Positions 30,961-38,921 are shown, counted from the stretch's first letter. The stretch is DNA of 52,003 nt from Actinomycetes bacterium (GCA_023432405.1 JAEYUQ010000026.1:1-52003); one strand, 5' to 3'. The notes: generated by a model from the sequence alone, not told the origin. A program made the numbers and translations.

Positions 30961-30979
30961 ATTGTGATAGTAAATCACA
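30961..30979 (+). promoter_or_regulatory. shared 11-mer ATTGTGATAGT (copy 4 of 4) inside a TGTGAT/ATCACA dyad
   Basis: ATTGTGATAGT (30961-30971) overlaps the inverted repeat TGTGAT-N5-ATCACA (30963-30979). The half-sites resemble the CRP/GlxR family consensus, but the spacing between TGTGA and TCACA is 7 rather than 6. Confidence 0.45.
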
Positions 30980-31001
30980 CTTCAGGGAAAGTTGAACAGC
31001 T

Positions 31002-32291
31002 ATGAGTATTTTTGATATTCGTGGTGGTGTTATTGCAACTGTGGCGATGGCAACCATGTTGGGTGCTGGCTCCTTTGCGGTGGCAGAGGATGCGCCCCCA
31101 GGCGAGCAGGCAGGGACTACCGCTTCTGCAGCCGAGTTATCGGCTGCTCCTGCGGCTCAGGCTCCCGCACAAAATCCGGCTCCTGTGGCGGAGAACCCCG
31201 CCCCTACCGCTCAGGACCCCGCACAAAATCCCGCGCCTGTAGCGGAGAATCCCGCACCTGTTGTTCAAGACCCGGCGCCTGCTCCGGCAGCCGACAATCC
31301 TGCCCCTCCAGCAGAGTCGCCGGCGCCTGCTGATCCTGCAGTACCTGCCGCTGATTCGAATAACCCTGTTCCTGCGGCCGACTCACCGGCTCCCGCTGAT
31401 CCTGCAGCACCTGCGCAGGAATCTGTGCAAGCAACGCCTCCAGCGGCGTCGCCAGTGTGTAAAGAGGGTGCCCCAGAGAGGCTTCTTATTTCTGAGTACA
31501 ACAGTGCAGAAGATTTCACTCATCGCGCGGTGACGGCTCCATCATTTATCAAGCTGTATAACCCCATGACTAAGCCGATGGATCTCACTGGTTATTCACT
31601 GCGCACATCTGTTGGTGGCCCCTTTGAGAACAGTGCAATCAACCTGCAGGGAACCATTCAGCCTTGCAGTGGCTTTCTCATTGGTTTGCGTCATTTTAAG
31701 GAAGACGCAGAAACCAGTGGGAAAACGTGGCCTGTTCCCAACCTGATGTCTGATCTTTATGTTGGGCGCTTCGGCGGAGTGGCACTGGTGTTGGGTACCT
31801 TGGATAAACCTCTGAACCAGGAGGGTGTTGTCATCATAGATAAAGTGGCCTTCGATACGGCGAAGGATATTGCCGAGGGGGCTCCGGTGGTGTACTTCGG
31901 CACAGACCAAGATCCCATCAATACGGATGGGAAGTACTTAGTTCGCAAAGATCCCAATGTTGATACTGACCGCAATGATGTTGATTTTCACATTGTGGAG
32001 CTGACTCCTGAGGCCGTGGCGCAGACTTTGCCTGCTCCCCCTGCTCCCACGACTACCTCTCCTGCACCGGCAGGAACTCCCGGCGTGGAGACTGTGACGG
32101 TTACTGCCACGCCCACATCCTCTGCTGTACCAACTGCGGCTCAAGCACTGGTGGTGAAGTTGAAGTCTTCAGCCCCAGCGCCAGTGGGTAATCCTTATGG
32201 AACTGCTGTGGACCAGAACTCGCCGCGGGTCCAGCTCTCGGCTATTCCTGCAGGTCCCGTGGGTGCTTCCGATCTACCGTCGGTGGACTAA
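31002..32291 (+). CDS. secreted Pro/Ala-rich lamin-tail-domain protein
   Basis: 429 residues. A signal peptide (to about AVAED, residue 28) leads to a 110-residue Pro/Ala/Asn-rich linker of the type NPAPVAENPAP, then one LTD at about 160-335 (RLLISEYNSAEDF, SFIKLYNPMTKPMDLTGYSLRTSVGG, closing with DTDRNDVDFHIVELTP). A Thr/Pro linker follows, and the end SPRVQLSAIPAGPVGAS carries the shared C-terminal motif. The linker suggests projection from or through the wall. It has its own promoter region with the shared 11-mer, after a strong terminator. Function unknown. Confidence 0.83.
   Translation: MSIFDIRGGVIATVAMATMLGAGSFAVAEDAPPGEQAGTTASAAELSAAPAAQAPAQNPAPVAENPAPTAQDPAQNPAPVAENPAPVVQDPAPAPAADNPAPPAESPAPADPAVPAADSNNPVPAADSPAPADPAAPAQESVQATPPAASPVCKEGAPERLLISEYNSAEDFTHRAVTAPSFIKLYNPMTKPMDLTGYSLRTSVGGPFENSAINLQGTIQPCSGFLIGLRHFKEDAETSGKTWPVPNLMSDLYVGRFGGVALVLGTLDKPLNQEGVVIIDKVAFDTAKDIAEGAPVVYFGTDQDPINTDGKYLVRKDPNVDTDRNDVDFHIVELTPEAVAQTLPAPPAPTTTSPAPAGTPGVETVTVTATPTSSAVPTAAQALVVKLKSSAPAPVGNPYGTAVDQNSPRVQLSAIPAGPVGASDLPSVD
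31164..31271 (+). repeat. 54-bp tandem coding repeat
   Basis: Two 18-residue units PAQNPAPVAENPAP[TV][AV]QD are encoded at 31164-31217 and 31218-31271, followed by more degenerate PAP units. This is a length-variable linker. Confidence 0.8.
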
Positions 32292-32421
32292 AAACCGCGT
32301 ATCCCTGAGGCTAGAGTGACTAGTGTTACTTGTGGTAGCTTTGTGGCGAATGTTAATTTAGTATTTGAGATCGGCTAGTCAGAGCAAACCTAGACAACCG
32401 ACTATGAGGAATGTAGCAATA

Positions 32422-33705
32422 ATGAACAAAACAGTTTCAATACTTGCGGCAACAATTCTGGTTGTTACTGTGTCGCCTACTGCAGGAGCACAGGAAATCC
32501 CACAGAATCTTCAGTTTGATAATTGCAGCGAAGCCCATTCGCAAGGCCAGTCGAACATTCCTCTTGGTGCGCCAGGGTATAGCGGGGATCTTGATCGTGA
32601 TAAAGACGGGATTGCCTGTGAAGCGTCACTATCTCTTCCTGGCGACGCCGTGGCGCCTGCTGAGGGGCAAGTAGTGCAGGCCTCTACTCCTGCTCCTGCT
32701 CCGGCTCCGCAGTGCGGGCCACAGGCAGCCGATCATCTCCTGATATCGGAGTATCACTTCCAGAACACCTCTAACCGGGATACATGGAATCCTTCCTATG
32801 TGGAGCTTTACAATCCCACCAGTGAAACCGTGGATGTGAGCCACTACACCTTGCGGTCCAGCGAAGGTGGAACCCTGTGGAATTCTGTGGATTTGCAAGG
32901 TTCCATGAAGCCGTGCAGCTACTATCTCATAGGTTTGGCAGACTATGACAAGATTCGTGGCTATAAGAGAACAACTGTTGAAATCCCCGATGCTGACCTC
33001 CTCACTGACCTTTCTGTGGGCAGCTACGGGGCGCTACTTTTGAACAAGGACATCCCCGCGAAAACGCCGTACAACCCTCAGAATGGTCCCGCTCCTGTCG
33101 ATATGCTGGGAATCTCTGACCTCAGGTACTTCGAGGGAGAACAGGTTAATTTCTTCCGGGACGAGAACTTCGAAATCGTAGAACGCCACAATCAATCGCT
33201 TACCAGGACTGATTCCACGGTAGATACCGATAACAACGCGAAGGACTTTTCTGCCCAGCCTCTGACTCCTACGAACCAACTCAGCGTGGCTGGTGGAGAG
33301 ACTAAGAAAGCGGAGAACATAGAAAAGACAGACGCTACCTTGGCTCCCGTGCCTGCGGCCCCGGACACTGCTAACGCACAGATACCGTCCCCGGCTCTTG
33401 AGCCTGCTGGAGAGAATGCTCAATCCCCGGCTCCCGCTCCGGCGCCTGAGGAATCAAACCCTGCTCCCAGCCCTGAAGCTGCGCCTGCCACATCACCTCA
33501 GGACACCACGCCTCAAGAAGCGGTGTCGCCAAGTACAAAGGTGGCTGACCCAGAGGTAGAGGCTGTGGCAGCGGCAGCCCTAGCCATGTCCAAGGGAGGG
33601 ACAAACACCGGCACTAATCTCAATAAAACTGCTCAGAGAGTGGTGATTGTTTCGGTGCCATCAGGACCTCTTGAACTTGAAGAGGGAATGCCGTCTACCA
33701 TTTAG
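32422..33705 (+). CDS. secreted Excalibur plus lamin-tail-domain protein
   Basis: 427 residues from ATG 32422 (AGGA at 32407-32410); an in-frame ATG at 32404 is an alternative, and the TTG at 32365 is unlikely. The signal peptide ends near TAGAQE. An Excalibur calcium-binding domain follows (about 24-65: FDNCSEAH..., DRDKDGIACE), then an LTD (about 85-285: HLLISEYHFQNTSNRD, SYVELYNPTSETVDVSHYTLRSSEGG, closing DTDNNAKDF), a Pro/Ala-rich linker, and the shared C-terminal motif in QRVVIVSVPSGPLE. Excalibur domains occur in extracellular proteins and bind calcium through DxDxDG. No terminator separates it from secY. Confidence 0.83.
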   Translation: MNKTVSILAATILVVTVSPTAGAQEIPQNLQFDNCSEAHSQGQSNIPLGAPGYSGDLDRDKDGIACEASLSLPGDAVAPAEGQVVQASTPAPAPAPQCGPQAADHLLISEYHFQNTSNRDTWNPSYVELYNPTSETVDVSHYTLRSSEGGTLWNSVDLQGSMKPCSYYLIGLADYDKIRGYKRTTVEIPDADLLTDLSVGSYGALLLNKDIPAKTPYNPQNGPAPVDMLGISDLRYFEGEQVNFFRDENFEIVERHNQSLTRTDSTVDTDNNAKDFSAQPLTPTNQLSVAGGETKKAENIEKTDATLAPVPAAPDTANAQIPSPALEPAGENAQSPAPAPAPEESNPAPSPEAAPATSPQDTTPQEAVSPSTKVADPEVEAVAAAALAMSKGGTNTGTNLNKTAQRVVIVSVPSGPLELEEGMPSTI

Positions 33706-33757
33706 GGGGAAGGCTCTGATAGCTGGTAGGGTTACAGGGTCAAATGTGTCAAGGGTT

Positions 33758-33773
33758 CCTCTCTGAGGAGAGG
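33758..33773 (+). promoter_or_regulatory. short hairpin in the secY leader
   Basis: CCTCTC-TGAG-GAGAGG is a perfect 6-bp stem-loop 66 nt upstream of the secY start. A T-run follows only after 15 nt, so it is not a typical terminator. It could structure the secY leader. Confidence 0.3.
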
Positions 33774-33838
33774 TACTGAACCGAACGCTACTTTTTTGCT
33801 GTGCCCGCAAGGGTTTGCAAGAAAGGCCAGGAGGATAA

Positions 33839-35164
33839 GTGTCCGCTATTGCCTCGGCTTTTAAGGATGCCGATCTTCGCAAGAAGATCCTTATAACCAT
33901 CGCCTTAGTGATTCTGTATCGCATTGGCGCCCAGATTCCCTCGCCAGGTGTTGATTACGCTGCCATTAACGAGCAGCTGCGAAACCTGACGGAGGATCAG
34001 TCCAGTGTGTACTCCATGATTAACTTGTTCTCCGGTGGCGCCTTGTTGCAGCTTTCGGTGTTTGCCATCGGGATCATGCCCTACATTACGGCCTCCATTA
34101 TTGTGCAGCTGCTCACTGTGGTGATTCCCAAGTTTGAGGAGCTCAAGAAGGAAGGCCAGTCGGGCCAAACCAAGATGACGCAGTACACGCGCTATCTAAC
34201 AGTGGCTCTTTCCCTTTTGCAATCCGCGGGCATTGTGGCTCTGGCAGATCGCCAGCAGTTGCTGGGAACCGGCGTGGAAGTGTTGGTGGCTGATCGCACC
34301 ATCTTCACTCTCATTATCTTGACCTTGACCATGACCACAGGCGCCATCTTGGTGATGTGGTTGGGTGAAATCATCACAGATAAAGGTATAGGCAATGGTA
34401 TGTCCCTGCTTATTTTCGCAGGTATTGCCAGCCGTATCCCTCAAGATGGTGTGTCTATCCTCTCCGGCAGTGGTGCGCTCAAGTTCACCTTGGTGATTGT
34501 GGCCGTCATCATTCTGGTGTGTGGTGTGGTGTTCATCGAGCAAGGCCAGCGCCGTATCCCTGTCCAGTACGCCAAGCGCATGGTGGGGCGGCGTCAGTAC
34601 GGAGGATCTTCTACGTACCTTCCTCTTAAGGTGAACCAGGCTGGCGTGATTCCCGTGATCTTTGCTTCCTCGCTGATCTATATGCCCATCCTCATCACGC
34701 AGATCATCAACTCTGGCAGCGGGGTTACTCCCGATAACTGGTGGCAGCGCAATGTGATCCAGTATCTGTCCTCCCCGGCGTCCTGGCAGTACATCGTTTT
34801 GTACTTCCTGCTCATCATCTTCTTCTCCTACTTCTACGTGTCGGTTCAGTACGATCCCAATGACCAGGCAGAGAACATGAAGAAGTATGGTGGCTTCATT
34901 CCTGGTATCCGTCCTGGGCGTCCCACGGCGCAGTATTTGGCCTATGTGATGAACCGTCTTCTCGTGGTGGGATCTATTTACTTGGCGACGATCGCGGTTC
35001 TTCCGAATGTTGCCCTGGATTTGGGCATTGGACGGGCATCCACCTCTGGCACTGCGGCCTTCGGCGGTACAGCAATTCTCATTATGGTGTCTGTTGCTCT
35101 CACCACCGTCAAACAAATTGAAAGCCAGCTTCTACAAAGTAACTACGAAGGACTACTGAAATGA
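33839..35164 (+). CDS. secY: preprotein translocase subunit SecY
   Basis: Central channel of the Sec translocon. The 441 residues show about ten membrane segments, the opening AFKDADLRKKILITIALVILYRIG, IGIMPYITASIIVQLL and the cytosolic loop QGQRRIPVQYAKR. The start is GTG 33839 after GGAGG. It overlaps adk by 4 bp (ATGA). All Sec-dependent proteins of islands 1 and 3 would pass through it. Confidence 0.98.
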   Translation: MSAIASAFKDADLRKKILITIALVILYRIGAQIPSPGVDYAAINEQLRNLTEDQSSVYSMINLFSGGALLQLSVFAIGIMPYITASIIVQLLTVVIPKFEELKKEGQSGQTKMTQYTRYLTVALSLLQSAGIVALADRQQLLGTGVEVLVADRTIFTLIILTLTMTTGAILVMWLGEIITDKGIGNGMSLLIFAGIASRIPQDGVSILSGSGALKFTLVIVAVIILVCGVVFIEQGQRRIPVQYAKRMVGRRQYGGSSTYLPLKVNQAGVIPVIFASSLIYMPILITQIINSGSGVTPDNWWQRNVIQYLSSPASWQYIVLYFLLIIFFSYFYVSVQYDPNDQAENMKKYGGFIPGIRPGRPTAQYLAYVMNRLLVVGSIYLATIAVLPNVALDLGIGRASTSGTAAFGGTAILIMVSVALTTVKQIESQLLQSNYEGLLK

Positions 35165-35709
35165 GACTTGTACTTCTTGGACCTCCCGGTGCCGGTAAGG
35201 GCACTCAGGCTGCCATTCTGAAAGAGAAGCTGGGTATTCCCCATATTTCTACAGGTGACCTCTTCCGCGCCAATATCGGGGAGGGTACCGCACTGGGTAA
35301 AGAAGCACAGTCCTACATGGATGCTGGAAAGCTGGTTCCCACAGAGCTCACCGCCCGCATGGTGAAGGATCGCCTTTCCCAGGACGATGCCGCTGAGGGT
35401 TTCATTCTGGATGGGTTTCCTCGCACTGTGGAGCAGGCTGATCTCCTTGCTGATATGCTCAAGGACTTTGGAGTGGAGTTAAATGCAGTGGTGAACTACG
35501 AAGTCTCTGAGGACGTCGTAGTAGAGCGCATGATGGCTCGTGGCCGTTCCGATGATAACGAGGACACCATTCGCACCCGTCTGAAGGTGTATCGGGAGGA
35601 AACCGCACCTCTCATTGAGTACTACGACGATGCCATTGTGAACGTTCAGGCGGAAGGCACTGTTGAAGAGATCAGCCAACGAACCTTGGATCAGTTGAAC
35701 GCCCAGTAG
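35161..35709 (+). CDS. adk: adenylate kinase
   Basis: Interconverts ATP, AMP and ADP. The 182 residues have the P-loop GPPGAGKGTQA, STGDLFR, GFILDGFPRTVEQAD and a short lid (ARGRSDDNEDTIRTRLKVYREET), the short form usual in actinobacteria. Translationally coupled to secY and followed by a strong terminator at 35778. Confidence 0.98.
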   Translation: MRLVLLGPPGAGKGTQAAILKEKLGIPHISTGDLFRANIGEGTALGKEAQSYMDAGKLVPTELTARMVKDRLSQDDAAEGFILDGFPRTVEQADLLADMLKDFGVELNAVVNYEVSEDVVVERMMARGRSDDNEDTIRTRLKVYREETAPLIEYYDDAIVNVQAEGTVEEISQRTLDQLNAQ

Positions 35710-35777
35710 GCGGGTCCTGCCAGGCCTGGTGTCTGCGGTATCGCAGGAGACAGCGGCCCCGCGTTCTTGATAATCTG

Positions 35778-35816
35778 CCCCTCGCACAGCTGTAGTGCTG
35801 TGCGAGGGGTATTCTT
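35778..35816 (+). terminator. adk terminator fused to the map promoter
   Basis: cccctcgcacagc (35778-35790) and gctgtgcgagggg (35797-35809) form a perfect 13-bp stem with a 6-nt loop, followed by TATTCTT. The tail itself reads TATTCT, a -10-like box. Confidence 0.88.
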
Positions 35817-35822
35817 CTGAAA
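35810..35822 (+). promoter_or_regulatory. candidate leaderless -10 for map
   Basis: TATTCT (35810-35815) directly follows the adk terminator stem and precedes the map ATG (35823) by 7 nt, with no Shine-Dalgarno sequence. Confidence 0.5.
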
Positions 35823-36626
35823 ATGGCTTTTCGTAGACGAGCAAAGACAATACCCGCCCGAACTTCCGGCGAGCTGGATGCAATGGCTGCGGCAGGGGAG
35901 ATCGTCGGCAAGGCATTGGTGGCTGTGAAAGCTGCTGCTAAGCCAGGGGTATCCACACTGGACTTGGATCGGGTGGCCGAAGATGTCATCCGAGCTGAGG
36001 GTGCCATTCCTACCTTCTTGGGGTATTCAGGATTTCCTGCCTCAATCTGTGCTTCTGTCAATGATGTGATTGTGCATGGTATTCCCTCTGCTGAGATTGT
36101 GCTCAAGGAAGGGGATCTTGTCTCTATTGATTGCGGAGCCACCCTGGATGGTTGGGTGGGGGATTCTGCGTGGTCTTTCGGGGTGGGGGAATTAGAGGAT
36201 CGTGCTGAGAAGCTCAACAATGCAACCGAGTGGGTGCTTGCTGAGGGATTAAAAGCAATGGTGCCGGGCAACCGGCTGACAGATGTGTCTCATGCTTTGG
36301 AAGTGGCAACCAGAGCCGCGGAAAAGAAGTTTGAGATTGAACACCTGGGCATTGTGGATGGTTACGGTGGACATGGGATTGGCAGGCAGATGCATGAAGA
36401 TCCCTATCTTCCCAATGAAGGGCGCCCTGGGAGAGGCCCGATTATTCAGGAGGGATCAGTGCTGGCCATTGAGCCCATGCTGACGCTGGGCAGTGAGGAC
36501 AGTGAGGTGTTAGAGGACGAGTGGACAGTGGTAACAGTGGACGGGTCCTGGGCGTCTCACTGGGAGCACACGGTGGCGGCCACGCGAGATGGGTATCGGA
36601 TTCTCACGCCACGCCCTTCGGCATAA
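35823..36626 (+). CDS. map: methionine aminopeptidase, type I
   Basis: Removes N-terminal methionine from nascent proteins. The 267 residues contain the five metal ligands: Asp in SIDCGA, Asp in GDSAWSF, His in GGHGIGRQMHE, Glu in AIEPML and Glu in SHWEHTVA. It follows the adk terminator by a few bases and is probably transcribed leaderless from the TATTCT box. The L,D-transpeptidase gene follows closely. Confidence 0.96.
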   Translation: MAFRRRAKTIPARTSGELDAMAAAGEIVGKALVAVKAAAKPGVSTLDLDRVAEDVIRAEGAIPTFLGYSGFPASICASVNDVIVHGIPSAEIVLKEGDLVSIDCGATLDGWVGDSAWSFGVGELEDRAEKLNNATEWVLAEGLKAMVPGNRLTDVSHALEVATRAAEKKFEIEHLGIVDGYGGHGIGRQMHEDPYLPNEGRPGRGPIIQEGSVLAIEPMLTLGSEDSEVLEDEWTVVTVDGSWASHWEHTVAATRDGYRILTPRPSA

Positions 36627-36643
36627 TTAGCGAAACTGAGAAA

Positions 36644-37447
36644 ATGCATAGTACTCTCGCCTCTGTGTCTTATCGTGTCGATTACATAAAATCGCTCTTT
36701 TCTGTGAAAAAAGTTTTTGCTGTCACGGGTAGTGCCCTCCTCGCGCTGAGCTTGGCTCCCGCTGTTGCTCAGGCTGCTCCTTTATCACTGCCCTCAGAGC
36801 TGACGTCTCTTCCGTCGAAGGTAGATCAACTACGTGGACTGGGGCAGGATGCTCTGGCTCCCTTGGAGGACGCCTCAAAGACCTTAAACATTGTCATTGG
36901 AGAGCTAGAGAGCCTACCTGGGCACCTTGAGGGTCTGCCGGACCAGTTAGAGAAGTTGGGTAGCAGTATCCCCGTCAGTACCTCCACAGCGCAACCTGCG
37001 CCGAAGAAAAAGAAGGAATCCGAGGAACCTTCTGCATCGAAAGAGCAGAGTACTACTCAGCGTCCGGAAGCATATCCCAAGGATAAAGCTAATTTTGAGG
37101 CGTGCCCCAGCTATGCCAAGGCTTGTGTGGATTTGCCTAACCAGTCTGCCTGGTTACAGCAGAATGGGAAGGTAACCTACGGTCCTGTTGATATTTCTTC
37201 AGGGGCTACTGGTCAGGAGACTCCTTCCGGCAGTTTCGTGGTTGCCTACAAGGTGAAAGATGAAAAGTCGAGGGAGTTTAATGACGCTCCCATGCCTTAT
37301 GCCGTGTATTTCACCACTAATGGTCATGCCTTGCACCAGGGTGATCCTGACGATATGTCGAATGGATGTGTTCACTTGGGCGGTTCCGATGCCAAGTATT
37401 TTTATGAGCACCTCAATGTTGGAGACAGTATTTTCATTATCGGCTAG
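36644..37447 (+). CDS. secreted L,D-transpeptidase (YkuD family)
   Basis: Cross-links peptidoglycan through 3-3 bonds or attaches proteins to it. The catalytic YkuD motif is HALH (228-231) and SNGCVHL with Cys242 and His244. An N-terminal Sec signal (KKVFAVTGSALLALSLAPAVAQA) is preceded by about 20 residues if ATG 36644 is used; GTG 36704 is an alternative that starts right at the signal. The middle (residues about 50-150) is a Leu/Ser-rich helical part and a Lys/Glu/Ser linker. It lies 17 bp after map. Confidence 0.9.
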   Translation: MHSTLASVSYRVDYIKSLFSVKKVFAVTGSALLALSLAPAVAQAAPLSLPSELTSLPSKVDQLRGLGQDALAPLEDASKTLNIVIGELESLPGHLEGLPDQLEKLGSSIPVSTSTAQPAPKKKKESEEPSASKEQSTTQRPEAYPKDKANFEACPSYAKACVDLPNQSAWLQQNGKVTYGPVDISSGATGQETPSGSFVVAYKVKDEKSREFNDAPMPYAVYFTTNGHALHQGDPDDMSNGCVHLGGSDAKYFYEHLNVGDSIFIIG

Positions 37448-37568
37448 TGCTTTCCTTGCTGAGCTGCCGCTGAGATGTGGGTGAGAATTTACAGCACCGA
37501 AGCTGGTGGCGCAGCGCCCTTAGATGAAGCTTGCGTGGGGCACAGACCCCAAGGGCTTTCGACTAATG

Positions 37569-37604
37569 AAACACCACAGCGCACAGGAGCGTCGTGGTGT
37601 TTTT
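37569..37604 (+). terminator. terminator after the L,D-transpeptidase gene
   Basis: aaacaccac (37569-37577) pairs with gtggtgttt (37594-37602), followed by TT. The remaining bases up to infA (37739) show no gene and must contain the infA promoter, not resolved here. Confidence 0.85.
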
Positions 37605-37738
37605 GCATTATTGCAGGTAGGTGAGATAAAATCACCGCTTGGCGTTGAGGCGTGTCTGCCTTGGCGTTGCAATAAACACCAACAATGCAGGTAGCGGTGC
37701 ATATTACTTGAATGCTCCGTTACGGGAATGTAGAGGAT

Positions 37739-37957
37739 ATGGCTAAAGAGGGCGCAATCGAAGTTGAGGGTCGCATCGTGGAGCCGTTGCCCAACGCGAT
37801 GTTTCGTGTGGAGCTAGATAACGGTCACAAGGTGTTGGCACACATCTCGGGGAAAATGCGTCAGCACTACATCCGCATTCTCCCGGAAGACAGGGTAGTG
37901 GTGGAGCTTTCACCCTATGATTTGTCCCGCGGGCGCATCGTTTATCGCTACAAGTAA
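37739..37957 (+). CDS. infA: translation initiation factor IF-1
   Basis: OB-fold factor that occupies the A site during initiation. ATG 37739 gives the family-standard 72 residues, AKEGAIEVEGRIVEPLPNAM... ending GRIVYRYK. A longer in-frame start at 37712 would add nine unsupported residues. Confidence 0.98.
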   Translation: MAKEGAIEVEGRIVEPLPNAMFRVELDNGHKVLAHISGKMRQHYIRILPEDRVVVELSPYDLSRGRIVYRYK

Positions 37958-37985
37958 AACCGTTAAGCCTCCTTGCTCTGAACGC

Positions 37986-38046
37986 AGCTGCCCATCCGGC
38001 AGCTAAGGGAACACACCTTTGGCCACGGTGGCCGAAGCCTTATACA
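37986..38046 (+). promoter_or_regulatory. two strong hairpins and candidate promoter upstream of rpsM
   Basis: Hairpin A: agctgcc (37986-37992) with ggcagct (37998-38004). Hairpin B: ctttggcca (38017-38025) with tggccgaag (38029-38037), loop CGG. TTGGCC (38019-38024) and TATACA (38041-38046), 16 bp apart, could be a promoter overlapping hairpin B. The hairpins may instead end infA transcription. Confidence 0.4.
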
Positions 38047-38147
38047 CAGACAGTTCATAACGTCGGCACCGCCCGAGGAAAGACACTGTTTGATAAGGGC
38101 GAACAGGGAGTAAACCACCGTACAAAACCGGAAAGGTACGTACCACT

Positions 38148-38516
38148 ATGGCACGTCTTGCTGGTGTGGATCTTCCGCGCAATAAGCGGATGGAAATCGC
38201 ACTGACGTATATTTATGGAATTGGTCCTGCACGGGCCAAGATTCTTCTGGAGAAAACTGGAATCTCTCCGGATCTTCGTACTGACGATCTGACTGACGAT
38301 CAGGTTGCTGCTCTCCGCGATGTTATTGAGGCCTCCTGGAAAGTGGAGGGTGATTTGCGTCGCCAAGTTGCCGCTGATATTCGTCGCAAGATTGAAATTG
38401 GTTCTTATCAAGGTCTTCGTCACCGTCGCGGTCTGCCCGTTCACGGTCAGCGCACCAAGACGAATGCTCGTACCCGCAAGGGTCCCAAGAAGACCATCGC
38501 CGGAAAGAAGAAGTAA
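38148..38516 (+). CDS. rpsM: 30S ribosomal protein S13 (uS13)
   Basis: Head protein touching the P-site tRNA. The 122 residues include ARLAGVDLPRNKRMEIALTYIYGIG and RHRRGLPVHGQRTKTNARTRKGPKKTI. First gene of the alpha operon; rpsK follows after 3 bp. Confidence 0.98.
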   Translation: MARLAGVDLPRNKRMEIALTYIYGIGPARAKILLEKTGISPDLRTDDLTDDQVAALRDVIEASWKVEGDLRRQVAADIRRKIEIGSYQGLRHRRGLPVHGQRTKTNARTRKGPKKTIAGKKK

Positions 38517-38519
38517 CAG

Positions 38520-38921
38520 ATGCCTCCGAAGACTCGTAGCACGCGCCGCACGGGGCGTCGTGTTGTTAAAAAGAACGTGGCTCAGGGCCACGCCTACATT
38601 AAGTCCACCTTCAACAACACCATTGTGTCCATTACAGACCCCAATGGTGCTGTGATCTCCTGGGCCTCTGCTGGTCACGTTGGGTTCAAGGGCTCTCGTA
38701 AGTCCACCCCCTTCGCTGCTCAGATGGCTGCCGAGAACGCCGCCCGCAAGGCGATGGATCACGGCATGAAGAAGGTTGACGTGTTTGTGAAAGGCCCAGG
38801 CTCGGGCCGTGAAACCGCTATCCGCTCCCTCCAGGCCGCTGGCTTAGAGGTCAACTCCATCTCCGACGTCACGCCGCAGCCCCACAATGGTTGCCGTCCG
38901 CCGAAGCGTCGTCGCGTCTAA
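38520..38921 (+). CDS. rpsK: 30S ribosomal protein S11 (uS11)
   Basis: Platform protein. The 133 residues include GHAYIKSTFNNTIVSITDPNGAVISWASAGHVGFKGSRKSTPFAAQMAAE and end GCRPPKRRRV. Confidence 0.98.
   Translation: MPPKTRSTRRTGRRVVKKNVAQGHAYIKSTFNNTIVSITDPNGAVISWASAGHVGFKGSRKSTPFAAQMAAENAARKAMDHGMKKVDVFVKGPGSGRETAIRSLQAAGLEVNSISDVTPQPHNGCRPPKRRRV

Noticed and set aside
30963..30979. A canonical GlxR (CRP) site
   Set aside because: The half-sites match, but the spacer is 7 rather than 6 bp, so I report it only as a dyad.
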